Position numbers and translations under genes: made by a program
Source: an uncultured Pseudomonas sp.
GTDB lineage: Bacteria > Pseudomonadota > Gammaproteobacteria > Pseudomonadales > Pseudomonadaceae
Direction: 5' to 3'
NCBI RefSeq assembly: GCF_946885955.1
Contig: NZ_CAMPHI010000005.1
Location: 103,789 to 167,788, forward strand
DNA length: 64,000 nucleotides
Shown: one piece after another, positions 46,037 to 55,218 of the stretch
Layout: the number at the start of each line of letters is the position of its first letter
Numbering within the stretch: the first letter of the stretch is position 1
The notes under the pieces: generated by a model
The model's input: only the letters and a program-made list of their open reading frames with translations
Databases searched by the model: none
Told to the model about the DNA's origin: nothing

Positions 46037-48541
46037 TCAGCCCTCGCGCAATACGGTCAAGGGGCTGACATTCAGCGCCCGGCGGGTGCCGAGCACGCCT
46101 GCGCCGCCGACCATCAGCGCCCCGAGCAGCGGCAGCAGCAACAGCCAGAGGTGCGGGTGCCACTGCAGATCGAAGGCGTAGCGGTACAGCAGAAAGCTGA
46201 TCAGTTCGCAGCCGATTGCCGCCAGCAGGCCGCTGGCGGCGCCCAGCAGACCGAACTCGGCACGCCGTGCGCGCGTCAGCAGCTTGCGCTCGGCGCCCAG
46301 GGCGCGGAGCAGGGCGCCTTGGCGAATGCGCTCATCCAGGGTCGCCTGCAAGCCGGCAAACAGCACCGCAAGGCCGGCGGCCAGGACGAACAGCAAGACG
46401 AACTCAATCGCCAGGGTGACCTGCGCGAGGATGCTGCGTAGTTGGGCGAGCAGGGCTTCGACCTGTAGCAGGGTCACGCTGGGGAAGGCCCGCGACAGTT
46501 CGACCAGTTGCCGCTCCTGGCGAGGCGGCAGGTAAAAGCTGGTCAGGTAGGTGACCGGCAAGTCCTTCAGGGTTCCCGGCTCGAAGATCATGTAGAAATT
46601 GGGTTTGAAATTGTTCCAGTCCACTTCGCGCAAGCTGGTCACCGTGACATCGCGATTCAGCCCGCCGACACTGAATGTCAGGCGGTCGCCCAGCGCGATG
46701 TGCAGACTTTTCGCCAATTTCGTTTCCACCGATACGCCCGGCAGTTCGCCGGCCGGCCGCGGATGCCACCACTGGCCGGCGCTGAGGCTGTTGTCTGCTG
46801 GCAGCTCGGCGGCCCAGGTCAGGCTGAGGTCGCGCTGGATCGCCCGTTCGCCCTGGGAATCCTTGCTGACGACCTGGCGTACCGGTTCGCCATTGATCGA
46901 AACCAGGCGTCCCGGAACCACCGGGTAGAGCGGGGCAGGGTTGGGCGATAGCTCGGCGAGGCGCGCGGCAAAGGCCTGTTGGTCGGCCGGCAGCACATTC
47001 ATCGCGAAATGGTTCGGCGCTTGCGCAGGAAGTTGCTCCTGCCAGTTATCCAGCAGTTCGCCGCGCAGCAGGGCGATGAGCGCCATGGCCAGGATGATCA
47101 GGCCGAAGGCGAGTGTCTGCCCGGCCGCGGCCAGCGGGTGTCGCAGCAACTGGCCAAGGCCCAGGCGCCAGGGCAGCGCGGCCCGCGCAAGCAGGTGCCG
47201 CAGGCTTTGCAGGCCGAGCAGAAGCAGCCCACCCAACAGCGCGGCGGCCAGCATGCCGCCGCCGAGCAAGGCGAAGGTCAGCAGCAGATCCAGACTCAGG
47301 CGCCACATGATCAATCCCAGCGCAGCGATAGCCGCGCCATATACCAGCCACGAGCTGACCGGGACCGGCAGCAGATCCCGGCGCAAAACCCGTAACGGCG
47401 GTACCCGCCCCAGAGCCGCCAGCGGCGGCAGGGCAAAACCGGCCAGCGCCACCAGGCCGGTAGCGATACCGGCCAGTGCCGGCCATACCCCGCCAGTGGG
47501 AACCTGGGCAGGCAGCAAGCCTTGCAGCGCATAAAACAGGCCTTGTTGCGCCAGCCAGCCGAGCACGGCGCCGAACAGGCTGGCAGTCAGGCCGAGAATC
47601 GCCAATTGCAGGCCGAACAGGCCGAGTGCCTGCCGGCGCGACAAGCCAAGGCAGCGGAGCAGGGCGCTGGCGTCGAAGCGTCGACTGGCGAAGCGCGTGG
47701 CGGACAGCGCCACGGCGACACCGGCCAGTAATACCGCGGCCAGGCTGGCGAGGTTCAGGTAGCGCTCGGCGCGGCCGAGGGCATTGCCGACCTGGCGATT
47801 GCTGTCGCGGGCGTCTTCGATACGCTGGTTGGCTTCCAGCTGATCGGCAATGGCCATGCGGTAGGCCTTCAAGGCATCGCTGTCACCTCGCCAGAGTTCT
47901 CGGTAGCGCACGCGACTGCCCGGCTGCACCACGCCGGTGGCGGCCAGATCGTCCAGGTGCATCAGTACATGGGGGTTGAAGCTGTAGAAGTCGCCGGCTT
48001 CATCCGGCAGGTAGGTCAGGACCCGGCTAAGGCGCAGGGTCTTGGCGCCAACTTCGATGGTGTCGCCGACCTTCAGGTCGAGTGCCGCGAACAGGCGCGC
48101 CTCGGCCCAGGCTTCGCCAGGCGCCGGGCCACCGCTGACCTCTTCCACGCCATACAGCTTGGCGGCGCTTTTCAGCTGGCCGCGCAACGGGTAGCCGCTG
48201 TCGGCCGCCTTGACGCTGGTCAGTTGAATCGCCTGGTCGGTGGCGATCACGCTGGCGAACTCGACCAGTTGCGCGTGATCGAGGCCCAGCCGTTCGCCGC
48301 TGCGTATCTGTTCCTCGCGCGCCGGTGAACTGCCGGTGAGCACCAGGTCAGCGCCGAGAAATTCGGTCGCGCGCAGCGCCATGGCCTCGTTCAGGCGGCC
48401 GCTGAAATAGCCGATCGCAGTGCTCGCGGCAACCGCGATCAGGGTCGCGAAGAACAGCACCCGGACTTCGCCCAGGCGCGCATCGCGGCGCAACTGGCGG
48501 GCGGCCAGGGTTAGCAGGTGAACGACGGGCGAATGGCGCAT
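46037..48541 (-). CDS. FtsX-type ABC transporter permease (YbbP type)
   Basis: 834-residue integral membrane protein: an N-terminal helix (~27-45), a large periplasmic domain (~46-255), a first core of FtsX helices (~255-390), more helices ~395-505, a second extracytosolic loop ~510-700 and a final three helices ~705-810. This duplicated FtsX layout is that of YbbP-like permeases. Its start overlaps the ATPase gene stop by one base. Such exporters are proposed to handle lipids or envelope molecules; the substrate is unknown. Confidence 0.9.
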   Translation of the reverse strand: MRHSPVVHLLTLAARQLRRDARLGEVRVLFFATLIAVAASTAIGYFSGRLNEAMALRATEFLGADLVLTGSSPAREEQIRSGERLGLDHAQLVEFASVIATDQAIQLTSVKAADSGYPLRGQLKSAAKLYGVEEVSGGPAPGEAWAEARLFAALDLKVGDTIEVGAKTLRLSRVLTYLPDEAGDFYSFNPHVLMHLDDLAATGVVQPGSRVRYRELWRGDSDALKAYRMAIADQLEANQRIEDARDSNRQVGNALGRAERYLNLASLAAVLLAGVAVALSATRFASRRFDASALLRCLGLSRRQALGLFGLQLAILGLTASLFGAVLGWLAQQGLFYALQGLLPAQVPTGGVWPALAGIATGLVALAGFALPPLAALGRVPPLRVLRRDLLPVPVSSWLVYGAAIAALGLIMWRLSLDLLLTFALLGGGMLAAALLGGLLLLGLQSLRHLLARAALPWRLGLGQLLRHPLAAAGQTLAFGLIILAMALIALLRGELLDNWQEQLPAQAPNHFAMNVLPADQQAFAARLAELSPNPAPLYPVVPGRLVSINGEPVRQVVSKDSQGERAIQRDLSLTWAAELPADNSLSAGQWWHPRPAGELPGVSVETKLAKSLHIALGDRLTFSVGGLNRDVTVTSLREVDWNNFKPNFYMIFEPGTLKDLPVTYLTSFYLPPRQERQLVELSRAFPSVTLLQVEALLAQLRSILAQVTLAIEFVLLFVLAAGLAVLFAGLQATLDERIRQGALLRALGAERKLLTRARRAEFGLLGAASGLLAAIGCELISFLLYRYAFDLQWHPHLWLLLLPLLGALMVGGAGVLGTRRALNVSPLTVLREG

Positions 48542-49224
48542 CAGGGTTCCTGCTGCTCGATCAGTTGGCCACCTTCGAGGCGGATCAGACGTCGGCAGCG
48601 ATGAGCCAGGCGTTCATCGTGGCTGACCAGCACCAGCGTCGCGCCGCGCTCCTGGTTGAGCTCGAAGAGCAGATCGCTGATGCGTTCACCGGTATGGCTG
48701 TCGAGGTTGCCGGTCGGCTCGTCGGCAAACAGTACATCGGGCTCCGCGACGAAGGCGCGGGCGATCGCTACCCGCTGTTGCTCACCGCCGGACAGCTGCC
48801 GTGGCGAATGGCTCAGGCGTCGTCCCAGGCCCACCCGTTCGAGCAGGGCGCGGGCTCTTTCGCGGGCGTCGGCATGGCCTTCCAGCTCCAAGGGCAACAT
48901 GACGTTTTCCAGCGCGTTGAGGCTGTCGAGCAGTTGGAACGACTGAAACACGAAGCCTACGTGCTCGGCGCGCACGCGGGCCCTGCGGTCCTCGTCGAGT
49001 GTGCTCAAATCGTACCCGGCCAGGGTCACACCGCCAGCACTGGGCAGGTCGAGCCCGGCGAGCAGGCCGAGCAGGGTGGATTTGCCCGAGCCCGAACTGC
49101 CGACGATCGCCAGGCTGTCGCCCTTGTTCAGAGTCAGGGACAGGTCATGCAATATGGTCAAATCGCCTTCTGCGCTTGGAACCACTTTGCTAAGGTTCCG
49201 CGCAGTGAGAATGCTTGAGCTCAT
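48541..49224 (-). CDS. ABC transporter ATP-binding protein (YbbA type)
   Basis: 227 residues. Walker A GSSGSGKSTLLGLLAGLD, signature LSGGEQQRVAIARA, Walker B VLFADEPTGNLD and H-loop VLVSHD. This is the LolD/MacB-like class pairing with FtsX permeases, here the permease just downstream (one-base overlap). The ATG at 49224 opens MSSSILTARNLSK. Its start lies only 10 bases from the divergent tesA start; the same ybbA/tesA divergence occurs in E. coli. Confidence 0.93.
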   Translation of the reverse strand: MSSSILTARNLSKVVPSAEGDLTILHDLSLTLNKGDSLAIVGSSGSGKSTLLGLLAGLDLPSAGGVTLAGYDLSTLDEDRRARVRAEHVGFVFQSFQLLDSLNALENVMLPLELEGHADARERARALLERVGLGRRLSHSPRQLSGGEQQRVAIARAFVAEPDVLFADEPTGNLDSHTGERISDLLFELNQERGATLVLVSHDERLAHRCRRLIRLEGGQLIEQQEP

Positions 49225-49234
49225 GGAGAATCCG

Positions 49235-49840
49235 ATGCGTAAGAAGTTGTGGGGGGCGGCGTTGTGCCTGCTGCTGTGGAGCCAGGCGTCGCTAGCGGGA
49301 ACCCTGCTGGTAGTCGGCGATAGTATCAGCGCCGCTTTTGGCCTGGATACCCGCCAGGGTTGGGTGGCATTGCTGGAAAAACGCCTGGCCGAGAAGGGCT
49401 TTGCGTACCCGGTGGTGAATGCCTCGGTTACCGGCGACACCAGCGCTGGCGGGCTTGCACGGCTACCCGGGCTGCTCGCCGAGTACCACCCGGAGTGGGT
49501 GATTATCGAGCTTGGCGGCAACGATGGTCTGCGTGGTTTGGCCCCGGCGCAATTGCAACAGAATCTTGCGGCAATGATCGATCAGGCTCAGGACGCTGGC
49601 GCCCAGGTGGTGTTGCTCGGCATGTTGCTGCCTCCGAACTACGGCGTGCGTTACACCACGGCGTTCGCCAATGTCTATAAAACCCTGGCGCAGGACCCGG
49701 GCGTGGCCCTGGTGCCGTTCTTTCTCGACGGTGTCGGCGGCGTTCCAGGGATGATGCAGAACGATGGTATCCACCCGGCGCCGAAGGCCCAGCCGGTGCT
49801 GTTGGAAAATGTCTGGCCGGTCCTGCAACCGCTGCTCTGA
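49235..49840 (+). CDS. tesA: Acyl-CoA thioesterase I / lysophospholipase L1 (GDSL)
   Basis: 201-residue periplasmic SGNH hydrolase. Signal peptide to about residue 21 (cleaved after SLA); block I GDSISAAFG with the catalytic Ser, block III GGNDGLRG, block V DGIHPAP with Asp and His. TesA hydrolyses acyl thioesters, lysophospholipids and some peptides. Start ATG at 49235 follows GGAGA; earlier in-frame starts would overlap the divergent ABC gene. The 10-base divergent spacing means the promoters lie inside the opposite genes. Confidence 0.94.
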   Translation: MRKKLWGAALCLLLWSQASLAGTLLVVGDSISAAFGLDTRQGWVALLEKRLAEKGFAYPVVNASVTGDTSAGGLARLPGLLAEYHPEWVIIELGGNDGLRGLAPAQLQQNLAAMIDQAQDAGAQVVLLGMLLPPNYGVRYTTAFANVYKTLAQDPGVALVPFFLDGVGGVPGMMQNDGIHPAPKAQPVLLENVWPVLQPLL

Positions 49841-49897
49841 TGGGCTTTTCCGCCGGCGACCTTTCGGCTAATGTGGCGCACCCGTTCTGGAGCCCCT

Positions 49898-50179
49898 ATG
49901 CCGCGTCCTGCCTGGTCGTTACACGCCTATCAACTGATCGAACCGGACGAGCAGCTGGATCTGTTCGCCTGTCGCGAAGTGCGTGTGCACCTGATCGCCC
50001 GGCAACTCGAGTTATCGGGTTTCGCCGACCGCACCCTGTGCGGAGGTTTGCTGCCCGCCAGGCCGTTGTGGCGCGATCTGGATAAGCCAATGCTACGTGA
50101 CAAGCGTCTTTGTCCGGCGTGTCGCGTCACCCTCGAGGCCCACAGGCGGGGCGAGCGGCCGCATTGGCCGGATCGCTGA
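49898..50179 (+). CDS. Hypothetical cysteine-containing small protein
   Basis: 93 residues starting MPRPAWSLHAYQLIEPDEQL. Four cysteines: one in LFACREV, one in TLCGG and two in LCPACR. CPAC with the other Cys pairs might bind zinc, but the spacing is not a known ribbon. GGAG lies nine bases before the ATG. I do not recognise the family. It lies between tesA and the L,D-transpeptidase on the same strand. Confidence 0.65.
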   Translation: MPRPAWSLHAYQLIEPDEQLDLFACREVRVHLIARQLELSGFADRTLCGGLLPARPLWRDLDKPMLRDKRLCPACRVTLEAHRRGERPHWPDR

Positions 50180-50253
50180 ACCCTCCCGCAGCGCCAGGCG
50201 CGGGTGTACAATCTGCCATCTGTTCAACCACTCTACTTGTCAAGGATTACCGG

Positions 50254-51195
50254 ATGTTGCGCACTCCCGCCTTCGCCCGCTGCCTCTCGCTCTGCGCATT
50301 GTTCGGCCTTGAGTCCGCCGCTGCTACTGAATGGCCCTTGCCGCCGCCCGGTGAAGATATCGTTGGCGAGGTGCAGGTGGTCACTGCACGCTACGAAGAC
50401 ACCTTCGCCGATCTGGGCGTGGCCAACGATCTGGGGTACCTGGAAATGGTCGCGGCCAATCCGGGTGTCGACCCCTGGCTGCCGGGCAAAGGCGCGCAGG
50501 TGGTATTGCCGACGCGTTTCATCCTGCCATCCGGACCACGCGAAGGCATCGTGATCAATCTGGCCGAGTACCGGTTGTACTATTTCCCCAAGGGCGGCAA
50601 CGTGGTGCATACCTATCCGCTGGGCATCGGCCGCGAGGGTTGGAGTTCGCCGGTCACAGATGCGCGGATCATTGCGAAAACTCCGAACCCGGGTTGGTCG
50701 CCACCGCAATCGATTCGCGAAGAGCACGCCGCCGAGGGCGATCCGTTGCCGAGTTACGTGCCGCCTGGCCCTGCCAACCCGCTGGGGCCCTACAAGTTCA
50801 CGCTGTCGGTACCGGGCTACCTGATCCACGGCTCGAACAAGAAGTTCGGTATCGGCATGCGCGTCAGCCATGGCTGCTTCCGCATGTACAACCCCAATGT
50901 CCTGGAGTTGGCGAGCATGGCACCGGTGGGAACGCCGGTGCGTATCGTCAATGAGCCCTACAAGTTCGGTCGCAGCAACGGCAAAGTCTATCTGGAGGCG
51001 CACGCGCCGCTGACCGACAGCGGCGAGCTGTCGATAGTCGATAAACATACCGAAGTCATCAATACCTTGCTGCGGCGCGAGGAGTTGGTGAACCTGCGCC
51101 TGGATTGGGATGTGGTGCGTGAAGTGGTGGCGGCTGAGGACGGTCTGCCGGTGCAGATCGCCGAGCCGGAAATCGAGATGGCGAGCAGTCAATAA
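50254..51195 (+). CDS. L,D-transpeptidase (YkuD/ErfK type)
   Basis: 313 residues. N-terminal signal peptide (to ~24), a LysM-like segment (~40-90, VTARYEDTFADLGVAND), then the YkuD domain: YLIHGSNKKFGIG with His192 and the catalytic SHGCFRM with Cys208 and Arg210. Such enzymes form 3-3 peptidoglycan cross-links or anchor lipoproteins (ErfK type attaches Braun lipoprotein). It lies upstream of, and convergent with, oprI, whose product ends in Lys-like basic residues, so anchoring of OprI is a plausible role (inference). Confidence 0.91.
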   Translation: MLRTPAFARCLSLCALFGLESAAATEWPLPPPGEDIVGEVQVVTARYEDTFADLGVANDLGYLEMVAANPGVDPWLPGKGAQVVLPTRFILPSGPREGIVINLAEYRLYYFPKGGNVVHTYPLGIGREGWSSPVTDARIIAKTPNPGWSPPQSIREEHAAEGDPLPSYVPPGPANPLGPYKFTLSVPGYLIHGSNKKFGIGMRVSHGCFRMYNPNVLELASMAPVGTPVRIVNEPYKFGRSNGKVYLEAHAPLTDSGELSIVDKHTEVINTLLRREELVNLRLDWDVVREVVAAEDGLPVQIAEPEIEMASSQ

Positions 51196-51231
51196 CGGGA
51201 TATTCAGGCCGCTGTTGCAAAGTATCAACAG

Positions 51232-51264
51232 AACCCGCTGGCGCTTTTGTCGGCGGGTTTTTTA
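51232..51264 (+). terminator. Terminator of the L,D-transpeptidase gene
   Basis: AACCCGC (51232-51238) pairs with GCGGGTT (51253-51259), followed by TTTTATT. It lies 36 bases after the stop codon. Confidence 0.85.
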
Positions 51265-51379
51265 TTGCGCGTAGGCCGCATAGTGCGAGCAGTAAAAACG
51301 ATTTATATATTGAACCTTACTTGGCGCGTTGATCGATTTGGCTGCCGTGTCCGAGCAATTGGCAGATATAGCGGCACAT

Positions 51380-51414
51380 AAAAAAGCCGACCCAGTCGCC
51401 TGGGTCGGCTTTAG
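51380..51414 (-). terminator. Terminator of oprI
   Basis: On the minus strand, AAGCCGACCCAG and CTGGGTCGGCTT form a 12-bp stem with a short loop and a T tract, 17 bases past the oprI stop. Confidence 0.95.
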
Positions 51415-51431
51415 CTAGCCTTGAGGGGCTA

Positions 51432-51683
51432 TTACTTGCGGCTGGCTTTTTCCAGCATACGCAGAGCGCGCTCATTGGCTTCGTCAGCAGTTTGCTGAGC
51501 CTTCTGAGCTGCGGCCATAGCGTCGTCAGCCTTGCGATAGGCTTCGTCTGCACGAGCTTGAGCGCGAGCTGCTGCGTCTTCGGTCGCGGTCAGGCGAGCT
51601 TCGGTTTCTTTGGTCATGCTGCTGCAACCGGTAGCCAGAACTGCGGCCAATGCCAGAGCAGAGAATTTCAGAACGTTGTTCAT
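51432..51683 (-). CDS. oprI: Major outer-membrane lipoprotein OprI (Lpp-like)
   Basis: 83 residues, the exact length of OprI. Lipobox LATGC with the lipidated Cys at 20; the mature part is a heptad coiled coil ([22 protein letters not shown]) rich in alanine, ending KASRK. OprI is a very abundant outer-membrane lipoprotein, part free and part linked to peptidoglycan. The ATG at 51683 ([12 protein letters not shown]) follows AAGGGG; ten upstream codons in frame are not part of it. Convergent with the L,D-transpeptidase. Confidence 0.97.
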
Positions 51684-51751
51684 CGTGTTCCCCTTGAGGT
51701 GAAGTTTTTCCATGAAGCAATTTCCAATTGGTAGGAAATCAGCCGGCGTAC

Positions 51752-51779
51752 ATACTACCTGTTACTTTTAGTAAGTAAA
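51752..51779 (-). promoter_or_regulatory. Candidate oprI promoter
   Basis: On the minus strand TTTACT (-35) and TAGTAT (-10) are 16 bases apart, about 70 bases upstream of the oprI start codon. Confidence 0.5.
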
Positions 51780-51783
51780 CGGA

Positions 51784-52268
51784 GGTGGCGCTGGTGCAGC
51801 AAATTTTTTTTCTGTTGCCGTAAGCGGTTTCAATAAAACAGCTATTTCTGGATGAAAAATATACAAGTTCGCTTCTGCCCTGGGCGGTTGCCGCAATGTC
51901 GACAACCTCGGCGGCAACACCTCATGAGTTTCATGGTCGGCAGCGTTTAAAAAGCTACTGGGTATTCCCTGTTCGACTTCAGGGCATCTTTATTGCCTCT
52001 GGTCGGCTCCCGGAGGCTCCCATACCTCTTCGTCAGCGTCGCTGGCGGCCAGGCGGCCAATGCGGTTATTCGGCCGGCCTGGCTGCTCGACCGTTCCGCG
52101 CTATGCTGATCTCGCGATGATCATGGGGGCAGCGAAATGCTTGCGTCTATGCTGCGCCGCACCCGCTTGCTAACCGCCTGCTAAGCCTTTGATTCGCCTG
52201 GAAGATGCCCGCCTGATAAACTATGCCGCCTGCTTGAAGGATCCCCCTGCAGTTCAAGGATGTAATGC
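51784..52268. other. 485-base gap with no gene found
   Basis: A 74-codon open frame on the plus strand has no RBS and no convincing protein character. A T-run (51809-51817) and short repeats such as CGGTCGGC/CTCCCGGAGG are the only notable features. It probably holds the promoter of the membrane protein gene at 52269. Confidence 0.5.
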
Positions 52269-53543
52269 ATGTCTAAATTGATTAAAGGAATACTGCTTTC
52301 GCTATTGGCGATTGCGCTGTTGATCAAATTATCCCTGTGGTTGTCGGTGCGCTCGATCATGACCGACGCGGCCGATCAACTGTCGCCGATAATGGCCATT
52401 CGGTACGGCGGCATTACCTCATCGTTCGATGGCCGGGTGGGCCTGGAAAACATCGAGATCAACGTTCCGGTAATGCACGACAGCTTGCGTATCGAGCACG
52501 CTGAATTGAAGTTCGATGGTTTGGGCGAATTGCTGCGCTTCAAGGAGCGCTTGGCCGAAGGCAAGTTTCCAGAACAGATGGCGGTGCGAGTCAAAGGCTT
52601 GGCGCTGGATGTTCACGGTCCGTTTATGCAGCAGCTCTACGATGCGCCCGCCGAGCGCAGCCTGTTTACTGCGATGAGCGAAGTGGTCTGCGGCAAGGTG
52701 CGCAGCATTGGCACCTCGGAGCTGCTGGATATGGGCTATCGCACTTTTGAAACCGATGGCGAGTTTTCCTACCACTTCAAGCCAGGTGCGCAGCAGCTCG
52801 ATTTCAACCTGACGTCGGATACCCGCGAAATGGGCGAGCTGCGGGTGACGCTGGCGGTGGTCAATATGTCGGAAAGGCCGGGCGATTTGCGGGCCAATCC
52901 ACCGCGTATCCAGCGTATCGCCGTGGAGATTGGCGATAACCAGTATCAGCGCAAGGTGCAGGAATACTGCGCCGGTAAAGAGGGTATGGAGCCTGAGGCT
53001 TACCTGCAGGCGGCGGTGCAGCAATTCGACAAGGTGTTTCGCAGCCAGCGCGTTGCCCTCGATCAGCCGGTACTGGATGCTTACGCGCGTTACCTGGCCG
53101 ATCCGCAGTCGCTGCGTATCGAACTCAATCCCAGTGAAGGTTTGGTCTGGGATGGATTGCAATTTTATGACGCCGATGGTGTCTTGGCTTTATTGCGCCC
53201 GGTGGTGATGGTTAATCAGCAAGTCGTCGAGCCGTTGCAGTTCGCCTGGTTTGATCCGCATAAAAGCGCGGCGGCTCGCAGTGATGAGGCCCAGGGCGAG
53301 CTGGCGGAGGATGTCTCAACGGGCAATACCCGGCCCGGGCAGGAGGAGTTTGTCAGCGTGGCCAGCTTGACGGATCATGTGGGCAAACGCTTGCGCTTTG
53401 TCACTTATGATGGCATGTACTATCAGGGGGTATTGTCCCGCATAGATAACAATAAGGCTTATATCAACATCCAGGTCGGCAGCGGCAATGCGCAGATGTC
53501 GTTAAACCTGGAAAAGATCGACCAAGTCAAAGTACGGTTTTGA
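52269..53543 (+). CDS. Membrane-anchored protein with possible Sm-like C-terminal domain
   Basis: 424 residues. An N-terminal hydrophobic anchor (KGILLSLLAIALLIKLSLWL, residues 6-25) is followed by a large soluble, probably periplasmic, domain with AsmA/DUF945-like beta-strand patterns (~40-330), a linker rich in Ala, Gly and Glu (~335-370), then a short beta-rich tail (about 380-424) with GKRLRFVTYDGMYYQGVLS and QMSLNLEKIDQVKV resembling an Sm or SH3 fold. No family is certain. GAAGGA-like sequences precede the ATG; 17 bases separate it from the small GNAT gene downstream. Confidence 0.75.
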   Translation: MSKLIKGILLSLLAIALLIKLSLWLSVRSIMTDAADQLSPIMAIRYGGITSSFDGRVGLENIEINVPVMHDSLRIEHAELKFDGLGELLRFKERLAEGKFPEQMAVRVKGLALDVHGPFMQQLYDAPAERSLFTAMSEVVCGKVRSIGTSELLDMGYRTFETDGEFSYHFKPGAQQLDFNLTSDTREMGELRVTLAVVNMSERPGDLRANPPRIQRIAVEIGDNQYQRKVQEYCAGKEGMEPEAYLQAAVQQFDKVFRSQRVALDQPVLDAYARYLADPQSLRIELNPSEGLVWDGLQFYDADGVLALLRPVVMVNQQVVEPLQFAWFDPHKSAAARSDEAQGELAEDVSTGNTRPGQEEFVSVASLTDHVGKRLRFVTYDGMYYQGVLSRIDNNKAYINIQVGSGNAQMSLNLEKIDQVKVRF

Positions 53544-53560
53544 GTACAAGAGGAACTGCA

Positions 53561-53842
53561 ATGAGCGAGGCGTTATCCATCCACCACGATCTGACGGGTC
53601 ATCAATTCGAGACCACCATCGATGGTGATCGTGCCTACCTGGCCTACATGGACCTGGGTAAGCAGACGTTGGATATCTATCGCACGTTCGTGCCCAACTC
53701 CCTGCGCGGTCGCGGTATCGCTGCGGCATTGACCGAGCATGCGCTGCAATATGCCGATCGCCTGGGCTACACGGTGATTCCGTCGTGCTCCTACGTCGAA
53801 CGCTACATGGAGCGGCGTCAGCGCTCCAGCAATGTGACCTGA
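53561..53842 (+). CDS. Small GNAT-family N-acetyltransferase (Acetyltransf_CG type)
   Basis: 93-residue protein of the small GNAT family represented by E. coli YjdJ. The acetyl-CoA-binding motif is LRGRGIAAALTEHALQYA, followed by VIPSCSYVERYMERR. Substrate not known. GAGGAA before ATG; 17 bases after the membrane protein gene, so the two are probably co-transcribed. A bidirectional terminator follows. Confidence 0.85.
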   Translation: MSEALSIHHDLTGHQFETTIDGDRAYLAYMDLGKQTLDIYRTFVPNSLRGRGIAAALTEHALQYADRLGYTVIPSCSYVERYMERRQRSSNVT

Positions 53843-53865
53843 GCAGCGAAGCGCGAGCCAGAATG

Positions 53866-53895
53866 AAAAACGCCGGGCAATTGCCCGGCGTTTTT
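53866..53895. terminator. Bidirectional terminator between GNAT and DAHP synthase
   Basis: AAAAACGCCGGGCAA (53866-53880) and TTGCCCGGCGTTTTT (53881-53895) are perfect 15-bp inverted arms, flanked by A and T tracts, so both converging genes can end here. Confidence 0.93.
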
Positions 53896-53918
53896 TTACG
53901 CGTCGGTTGCCGCTTCCG

Positions 53919-55007
53919 TTAGCCGCGGTGCCGAGCCGGCAGTACGTCCTTGAGCTTGGCATGCATGCTGCGCAAGGCTTTCTCGGTGCTTTCCCAGTCG
54001 ATGCAGGCATCGGTGATGGAGACGCCGTACTTCAGTTGATCGAGGTCTTTGGGGATCGATTGGTTGCCCCAGCCCAAATGGCTCTCGACCATCAAACCGA
54101 CGATCGACTGATTGCCTTCGAGAATCTGGTTGGCGACGTTCTCCATGACCAGTGGCTGCAGGGCCGGATCCTTGTTGGAGTTGGCGTGGCTGCAATCGAC
54201 CATGATGCTCGGGCGGATGCCGGCCTTCGTCAGTTCCTGCTCGCAGACGGCAACGCTGACCGAGTCGTAGTTGGGTTTGCCGTTGCCGCCGCGCAACACC
54301 ACATGGCCATAGGCGTTGCCCTTGGTGGTGACGATGGAGACGCCGCCTTCCTGGTTGATGCCGAGGAAGCGGTGAGGGCTGGACACCGACTGCAAGGCAT
54401 TGATGGCGACGGTCAGGCCGCCGTCGGTGCCGTTCTTGAAACCGACCGCCGATGACAGGCCGGAGGCCATTTCCCGGTGGGTTTGCGATTCGGTGGTACG
54501 TGCGCCGATGGCCGACCAGCTGATCAGGTCCTGCAGGTATTGCGGGGAAATCGGATCGAGCGCCTCGGTCGCCGTCGGCAGGCCCATTTCCGCGAGATCG
54601 CGCAGCAGCTGGCGACCGATATGCAGACCATCCTGGATCTTGAACGAGTCGTCCAGGTAGGGATCGTTGATCAGGCCTTTCCAGCCGACCGTGGTGCGCG
54701 GTTTTTCGAAATACACGCGCATGACCAGGTACAGGCTGTCGGAGACTTCCGCGGCAAGCACCTTGAGGCGCTCGGCGTACTCGTGGGCTGCCTTGATATC
54801 GTGGATCGAGCAGGGGCCGACCACGACGAACAGGCGGTGGTCCTTGCCATCGAGAATATTGCGGATCACCTCGCGGCCTTCGGCCACGGTGTGCAGTGCC
54901 GTTTCGGTCAGCGGAATCTCGCGCTTGAGCTGCGCCGGGGTGATCAGGGTTTCGTTGGATGCGACGTTCAGGTCGTCGATCGGTAAATCAGCCATCGTGC
55001 TATTCAT
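53919..55007 (-). CDS. DAHP synthase (3-deoxy-7-phosphoheptulonate synthase, class I)
   Basis: First enzyme of the shikimate pathway, joining phosphoenolpyruvate and erythrose 4-phosphate. 362 residues. Conserved VVVGPCSIHD, GLPTATEALDPISPQYL, SHREMASGLSS-type region (TESQTHREMASGLSSAVGFKN), KGGVSIVTTKGNAYGHVVLRGG (outline) and DCSHANSNKD metal site. Residues and length fit the AroF/AroG/AroH group; which feedback inhibitor applies cannot be told, so no gene symbol is given. Alternative start Met at residue 5. Confidence 0.94.
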   Translation of the reverse strand: MNSTMADLPIDDLNVASNETLITPAQLKREIPLTETALHTVAEGREVIRNILDGKDHRLFVVVGPCSIHDIKAAHEYAERLKVLAAEVSDSLYLVMRVYFEKPRTTVGWKGLINDPYLDDSFKIQDGLHIGRQLLRDLAEMGLPTATEALDPISPQYLQDLISWSAIGARTTESQTHREMASGLSSAVGFKNGTDGGLTVAINALQSVSSPHRFLGINQEGGVSIVTTKGNAYGHVVLRGGNGKPNYDSVSVAVCEQELTKAGIRPSIMVDCSHANSNKDPALQPLVMENVANQILEGNQSIVGLMVESHLGWGNQSIPKDLDQLKYGVSITDACIDWESTEKALRSMHAKLKDVLPARHRG

Positions 55008-55218
55008 CGTTCAGAGTCGTCAGGTCACGGGTGCCGGCCGCCAGCGCTCCCCGTGTGGCGGAGCACAGCATAATGGGTACAACGGGGTAGCCGAACCTTA
55101 GCGCGTTAGGGCCGACCTAGACAATGGGGCAAGTGCGGTAAATCAAGCGGTTATGACTATTGGCCAGGGGTTGTTGCTGTTTGGATCCATGCCCGTTACG
55201 CCGATGCGAAGGCTATCG

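Noticed and set aside
51896..52120. 74-codon frame in the gap downstream of oprI
   Set aside because: No RBS, composition unlike the neighbours and no recognisable motif.
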